Source: an uncultured Phycisphaerales bacterium (GTDB lineage: Bacteria; Planctomycetota; Phycisphaerae; Phycisphaerales; UBA1924). From it: 64,000 nucleotides of DNA. This document shows positions 60,029 through 64,000 of this stretch, one piece after another. The position numbers were made by a program, and so were the translations under genes. Where the stretch lies: positions 1 to 64,000 of the forward strand of contig CAIYWI010000092.1 of NCBI GenBank assembly GCA_903929885.1, read 5' to 3'. Under the pieces are notes generated by a model. It searched no databases and was not told the origin of the DNA. It saw nothing but the letters and a program-made list of their open reading frames with translations. How positions within the stretch are numbered: position 1 is the stretch's first letter; each line of letters starts with the position of its first letter.

Positions 60029-61972
60029 TCACGCCCGCTCGACGGCCACCTCAAGGTGCCAGAGGCGACCGAGCACGTCCATCACGCCGACTCGCACGGT
60101 TGTCGCCGGCTCCGACGCCTCGGCATCCGGAACGCCCGCGCTCGACTCCACGCGTGGGCATCGCCACGTCCGTCTGCTTTGCCACGCGGGCGTGAAGGGC
60201 CCGCCGTCGATGCCGAGCCGATCGATCCCCCACCATTCCACCGCCGCGAGCGGGTCCGGGGCATCGTTCGCATGAAGCCCACGCCACGAGCACCGACGCA
60301 AGTCCACCCGGATGCGACCCGCGTCGGCGCGGGCGACGACGTCGATGTGAGGCAACTCGCTCCATGGCGAACGATCGGCGCATCTCGCGTGGAGGACATG
60401 CCACGGAATCGGAACGAGCCTCACGGACACACCGCCGATCGCAAGGCCCGCCGGACCGATCCGATGCAGCGCCGGATCAAAGCGGTCGGCCAGGCAGTGC
60501 AGCCCCTGGAATCCGGCCCGGGCCGCGGCTCGGGCCGCGGTCTCGACCGTCGACGCCTCGAGACGGCCGGGCGCAACGCTGACGTGCACGGCGTCGTCGA
60601 CGAGCACGCCGTGAAGGAGCGGATCGAGGGAATCTCGCACGCAAGCGCCGAAGGCCTCGAGGACCCGGCGTCGATGCGGCGTCGCGTCGTTGCCTCCCGG
60701 TTCGGTGGCGGCATGCACCCGGCCAGGGTCGGGATGGAACACGTCGAACGTCCGCACGATGTCGGTCGCCCCTTCGACCTTTTCGGCCTCCGCGAGCAAT
60801 CGACTTCTGGCGATGCGGATGGCCAGGGGGCTGGCATCAGCCATGATCCAGCGGCGTCCGAGCTTCGCGGCCACGACTCCCGTGGTCCCCGAACCGCAGA
60901 ACAAGTCGGCAACGAGTCCGCCAGGGGGCGAACCCCATGAGATGATCCGGCGGAGGAGCCCCTCGGGCTTCTGGGTGGCGTATCCGACCGCCAGTTCCTC
61001 GCGGCTGCAGTGACGGAGCGGTCTCACGTCGGGGTCGTCCCAGATGGTGTCGACGGGATGGTCCTTGTACCACCGACCGTCGTCCCCTTTTCGCAGGAAG
61101 TACTTGACGTACACGTTGCCCGAGGCGGTGTCGTGGATGCGTCCCTGGGCCCGCAGGCGTGCGACACTCTCGTCGGTGTAGTCGCCGCGGGGCGCGGTGG
61201 TGAAGTACCCCTTTCGCTCGTCGTCCCACTGGGTGCCGCGGGGACGACCGTTGGCATCCTCGGGCACCACTTGGCTGCGGGTGGGTGCGACGCCCGCGAA
61301 GCGCGTGCCCGGACGGGCGGAATAGACCAGGATCGACTCGGCGACTCGACCGAGTTGATTGGAGGCCGCCTGCCGGCCGAGGTTGGGAGCCCTTCGCCAG
61401 ACGATCTCGTTGCGGAAGCAGGCCGGGCCGAAGATCTCGTCGAGGATCAGTCGCATCACCGCGCTCGATCGCCAGTCGCAATGCAGGAAGAGGCACCCCG
61501 AGGGCTTGAGCAGGCCTCGCATCAGGTGCAGGCGCTCCCACATCATGTGGGCGTGGGAGCCGGCGCCGGCGGTCCAACGATCGCTGTACGCGGTCGTCTC
61601 GATCGGAGTCCCGTCGCCCATCGGCACTCGCACGCCGAAGTCGAGGCCGATGTCAAAAGGAGGATCGATGTAGATGAGATCCACGGCCCCGGCCAGTTCG
61701 GCGCCGATGAAGCGCAGGACATCGAGGTTGTCGCCGTGAAAGAGGCGATCACGCCACGAGGCGCGATCCGCGGCGGCGTCGCACCCGAGTCGCTCGATGC
61801 ACCGAAAGGCGGTTCTCGCGACGGGACCGTCTCCGGTTGAGAGGATGGCGGCAGGGTCGCCCTTGCCAGGCCAGGTCAGTTCCAGGCCCGAACCGCGACC
61901 GCCGGTGCCGGACCCGCCTCGACGCCTCACGGCGGGACGTTTGGGCACGCGGGAATCGGAGGTGTCCGCCAT
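60029..61972 (-). CDS. Beta-class DNA methyltransferase, N6-adenine or N4-cytosine type
   Basis: A protein of 647 residues. Motif IV comes first, YIDPPFDIG (DPPF) near residue 95, followed by a target-recognition-sized stretch, then the SAM-binding motif I, VADLFCGSGTTGVVAAKLG, near 365. This order (IV before I) marks the beta class. The remaining about 230 C-terminal residues have no recognised domain. No restriction endonuclease or specificity subunit is nearby, so it may be a solitary or regulatory methyltransferase. The start ATG 61972 is favoured by TACCAT 7 bases upstream; the frame extends further upstream with Met alternatives at 62032 and 62041. Divergent from the secreted-protein gene. 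Confidence 0.88.
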   Translation of the reverse strand: MADTSDSRVPKRPAVRRRGGSGTGGRGSGLELTWPGKGDPAAILSTGDGPVARTAFRCIERLGCDAAADRASWRDRLFHGDNLDVLRFIGAELAGAVDLIYIDPPFDIGLDFGVRVPMGDGTPIETTAYSDRWTAGAGSHAHMMWERLHLMRGLLKPSGCLFLHCDWRSSAVMRLILDEIFGPACFRNEIVWRRAPNLGRQAASNQLGRVAESILVYSARPGTRFAGVAPTRSQVVPEDANGRPRGTQWDDERKGYFTTAPRGDYTDESVARLRAQGRIHDTASGNVYVKYFLRKGDDGRWYKDHPVDTIWDDPDVRPLRHCSREELAVGYATQKPEGLLRRIISWGSPPGGLVADLFCGSGTTGVVAAKLGRRWIMADASPLAIRIARSRLLAEAEKVEGATDIVRTFDVFHPDPGRVHAATEPGGNDATPHRRRVLEAFGACVRDSLDPLLHGVLVDDAVHVSVAPGRLEASTVETAARAAARAGFQGLHCLADRFDPALHRIGPAGLAIGGVSVRLVPIPWHVLHARCADRSPWSELPHIDVVARADAGRIRVDLRRCSWRGLHANDAPDPLAAVEWWGIDRLGIDGGPFTPAWQSRRTWRCPRVESSAGVPDAEASEPATTVRVGVMDVLGRLWHLEVAVERA

Positions 61973-61979
61973 GTCGTCG

Positions 61980-61985
61980 ATGGTA
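61980..61985 (-). promoter_or_regulatory. Candidate -10 of the methyltransferase gene (leaderless)
   Basis: TACCAT on the minus strand, 7 bases before ATG 61972. Confidence 0.4.
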
Positions 61986-62095
61986 TCGAAGGCCGCCCGC
62001 TCGCTCCGCGGCACACGATGGTGCGAACGCATGCAGAACATCGGATCACCCGCGGGGGTGTCGGGGCGGTTCGTCAAGGTCCGATGAAAAAACCC

Positions 62096-62123
62096 TTGCG
62101 GCCCCGCCGACAAACGGTATACT
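62096..62123 (+). promoter_or_regulatory. Sigma-70-type promoter of the secreted-protein gene
   Basis: TTGCGG (62096-62101) and TATACT (62118-62123), spacing 16, after an A-rich run. The predicted leader to the GTG at 62440 is about 310 bases. Confidence 0.6.
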
Positions 62124-62229
62124 GGGGCTTGCCCGGGCGAGATGTTCTCCGGGTCGAGGCCCGCTTCCTCGGTACGCGAGGGAGGGCCGCTCCTCGAGCC
62201 CCGTGATCTCACACGGCGGGTCCGAGACA

Positions 62230-62280
62230 GTGCGGAACGGTGACCGGTGCGGAATGGTGGCTGGGCGGAATCGTGGCAGG
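62230..62280 (+). repeat. Three imperfect 17-base tandem repeats in the leader
   Basis: The units are 62230-62246, 62247-62263 and 62264-62280. Each contains GCGGAA followed by a GTG-type end. They sit inside the predicted 5' leader of the secreted-protein gene, after a hairpin-forming stretch near 62158-62192. Confidence 0.5.
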
Positions 62281-62439
62281 ATCGAGAAGCCCCTGAGCTT
62301 CCCGGCGACAACTCGTGGAACCTCGCAGCAGACCGCATTCGGCAGCGTGGCCGCGTGTGGCTGATGTCTGCTTGCATCCGATGACGACCCGAAGGAATCG
62401 TGTCAGGATTCAAGGGCGTCGACTCAGAGGAGAAGCATC

Positions 62440-64000
62440 GTGAACAAGTGTGCGCGTCTGGCGTTGATCGCCGGTGCGGCCCTTTCGGGGACCGCCCTGG
62501 CGCAGGAGATGGTGTACGTCGGAGAGATCACCCAGCGGCACCACGTGTCGCCGGTGGGCTTCCCGGGGCGTGATGCCGGGGGCTACGAGCAGCGTGACAT
62601 TCTGCCCGTGTATGACACCTTGACGGGCGGCGGCTACTACCTGGGCAACTGCGCCCACATGCTCGACGACATCGGATTCGCGAATGGACCGTGGGATCGC
62701 GGGACGCTGCCGCAGTTGGTCACGGGACTGACCTACAGCGTCTACATCCAGAACACGAACGTCGTGGACGAGCAGAACCTGGTGATCCTCTGGGATCAAG
62801 ACGACGTGAACTTCAGCGGGTTCGGGGGCGCGGGCACGAACATGATTCGTCCCGGCGCCACGCCCTTGGCGGTCCTCCGCATCGACGTGCCGCCGGGTGA
62901 ACCGACGCTGGCGACGGACATCGATGTGGATTTGACTGGCCTCCCCGGCGGCGGCGTGCTGATCCCGGCCGACGACACCGGATGCTACATCGACGTGGCA
63001 TGGGTCACCAACGGCTTCGTGCCCAGTCCCTCGGCCTCATCGGGCGGCCAGCCCGACTGGAGCAACCTCGCCTCCAACGCCAGCGGCGGCCTGTGGGGCG
63101 GCCGGGATCCGGTCACGGGCCTCCCGCTGCCCTCGTGTCCGTTCCCCGACAGCGACCGCTCGGTGCTCTTCGGCAACAAGTCGGGCGCGGCGCTGGGCGG
63201 CAATCCCGCCGTGCCGGGCTTCAACCGAAACAGCTATGGCCGCGACATCGCCAGCCCCGCGCTCGACTCGAGCGCCGCCGTGTGCAACCACATCGGCCAG
63301 TTCATCGGCAATGGCGCGGGCCCGGCCGGCGGCGGCGCGGTGGAGCACCGCCTCATCAATGACGGCAGCGACGCGTACGCGTATCGCTGCCAGCTCCGAG
63401 GCGACGTCCCTGTCACGCCTCCCGTCAACCCGCAGGACCTCGGCTGCCTCGCCGACGCCCTCACGACCACCAACAGCTCGGTGACCACCGGCGGCGTGAA
63501 GTGGTTCACCTTCTGCATCAACGGCGACGTCGAGGACGCCTTCCTCCAGTTCCTCGACATCGACACCGAAGGTTCTGCCACCGATGTCGACATCGCCCTC
63601 TATCGCTCCAACGGTTCGATCGTCACCATCGACCGCGAAGATGGTTCGGGCGACAACGCCCAGATCACCTGCGGCGTCGGGCTCCGCGCCGCCGTGGGCG
63701 ACGGCCGCCAGTACAACGGCCGCGACGGCGAGTTCCTCGCCGGAAACTTCTTCCTCGCCGTGGCCCCTGAGGGCAGCCAGTTCAACTTCGGTTTCGACGT
63801 GACCTCGGCCGGAACCGGCGGCAACTTCCGTCTGCGGACCCAGACCAACGTCAACAGCGGAACGCTTGCCCCGTCGGTCACTCCCGCAGGCACCGACTTG
63901 GGCGACGTCTCCAACGGCACCACCACCGGGGCGATCGACGTGCCGCAGGGTGACTTCCTCTGGTTCAGCTTCACCACCAACTTCGACACGGCGACCACGC
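62440..64000 (+). CDS. Secreted protein with repeated beta-sandwich (PPC-like) domains (3' end outside window)
   Basis: Open from GTG 62440 to the window end, 520 codons visible. GAGGAG precedes the GTG. The N-terminus NKCARLALIAGAALSGTALA is a signal peptide, probably cleaved before QEMVYVG. Residues about 22-330 form a first region with paired cysteines and many Asn/Gly. From about residue 330 a pre-peptidase-C-terminal-like domain begins (VKWFTFCINGDVEDAFLQF, then DVDIALYRSNGSIVTI and a GDNAQITCG segment), and a second similar unit starts near residue 490 (GTTTGAIDVPQGDFLWFSF). Such domains occur in exported planctomycete proteins. The gene has its own strong promoter and a long structured leader. 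Function unknown. Confidence 0.8.
   Translation, partial: MNKCARLALIAGAALSGTALAQEMVYVGEITQRHHVSPVGFPGRDAGGYEQRDILPVYDTLTGGGYYLGNCAHMLDDIGFANGPWDRGTLPQLVTGLTYSVYIQNTNVVDEQNLVILWDQDDVNFSGFGGAGTNMIRPGATPLAVLRIDVPPGEPTLATDIDVDLTGLPGGGVLIPADDTGCYIDVAWVTNGFVPSPSASSGGQPDWSNLASNASGGLWGGRDPVTGLPLPSCPFPDSDRSVLFGNKSGAALGGNPAVPGFNRNSYGRDIASPALDSSAAVCNHIGQFIGNGAGPAGGGAVEHRLINDGSDAYAYRCQLRGDVPVTPPVNPQDLGCLADALTTTNSSVTTGGVKWFTFCINGDVEDAFLQFLDIDTEGSATDVDIALYRSNGSIVTIDREDGSGDNAQITCGVGLRAAVGDGRQYNGRDGEFLAGNFFLAVAPEGSQFNFGFDVTSAGTGGNFRLRTQTNVNSGTLAPSVTPAGTDLGDVSNGTTTGAIDVPQGDFLWFSFTTNFDTATT

Overview
The window is a GC-rich stretch of bacterial chromosome, densely coded on both strands. It looks like a member of the Planctomycetota, probably the Phycisphaerae. 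The pointers are an adjacent DUF1800/DUF1501 pair, a pseudopilin-like protein with the planctomycete-type H-X9-DG ending, a B12-dependent ribonucleotide reductase, a FlgI-like lipoprotein outside any flagellar cluster, and repeat-rich secreted proteins. This is a judgement from gene content; no rRNA or tRNA gene is present to confirm it.

Layout. 1-5.5 kb: a same-strand cassette of a GAF/HlyD membrane-fusion protein (5' end outside the window), an M50 metalloprotease fused to HlyD-type domains, and a shortened SecA-like ATPase. 5.6-19.4 kb: an inverted-repeat element, uvrA, a glycosyltransferase, pdhB-pdhC, a BtpA-family protein, a GH38 alpha-mannosidase, a HEAT-repeat lipoprotein, an alcohol-dehydrogenase-like protein and ispD. 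19.4-27.6 kb: a Uup-type ABC-F ATPase, a DUF1015 protein, an RNase HII-like protein overlapping ribD, ygfZ, a second copy of the inverted-repeat element, and trxB. 28-34.6 kb: DUF1800 and DUF1501, a membrane-anchored pteridine-reductase-like SDR, homogentisate dioxygenase and a degenerate MnmE-like GTPase. 34.7-42.9 kb: a TlpA-type thioredoxin, a GNAT acetyltransferase, truA, an ABC-F gene broken by one extra base, pdhA, rnc, rpmH with its terminator, and the pseudopilin-like protein. 42.9-54.3 kb: smc, the FlgI-like lipoprotein, dcd and nrdJ. 54.3-64 kb: a gene-free stretch with hairpins, a three-gene membrane/SDR group, a winged-helix-like protein, an MCP fused to a PilZ-like domain, a beta-class DNA methyltransferase and a secreted protein running off the end.

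How the genes work together. Most are housekeeping: pyruvate dehydrogenase E1 and E2 (pdhA lies about 28 kb from pdhBC), riboflavin and isoprenoid synthesis, dNTP supply (nrdJ, dcd), chromosome maintenance (smc), RNA processing (rnc, truA) and repair (uvrA). The most system-like locus is the HlyD / M50-HlyD / SecA-like cassette at the left edge, which has the parts expected of a dedicated export or processing pathway: an adaptor, a membrane protease and a motor ATPase.

Two sequence-level patterns recur. At least fourteen genes have a -10-like hexamer of the form TA(T/C)(A/C/G)(A/C)T, or close to it, ending only 5-9 nt before the start codon, which predicts leaderless mRNAs and was used here to choose several starts. 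Two intergenic regions carry related long terminal inverted repeats.
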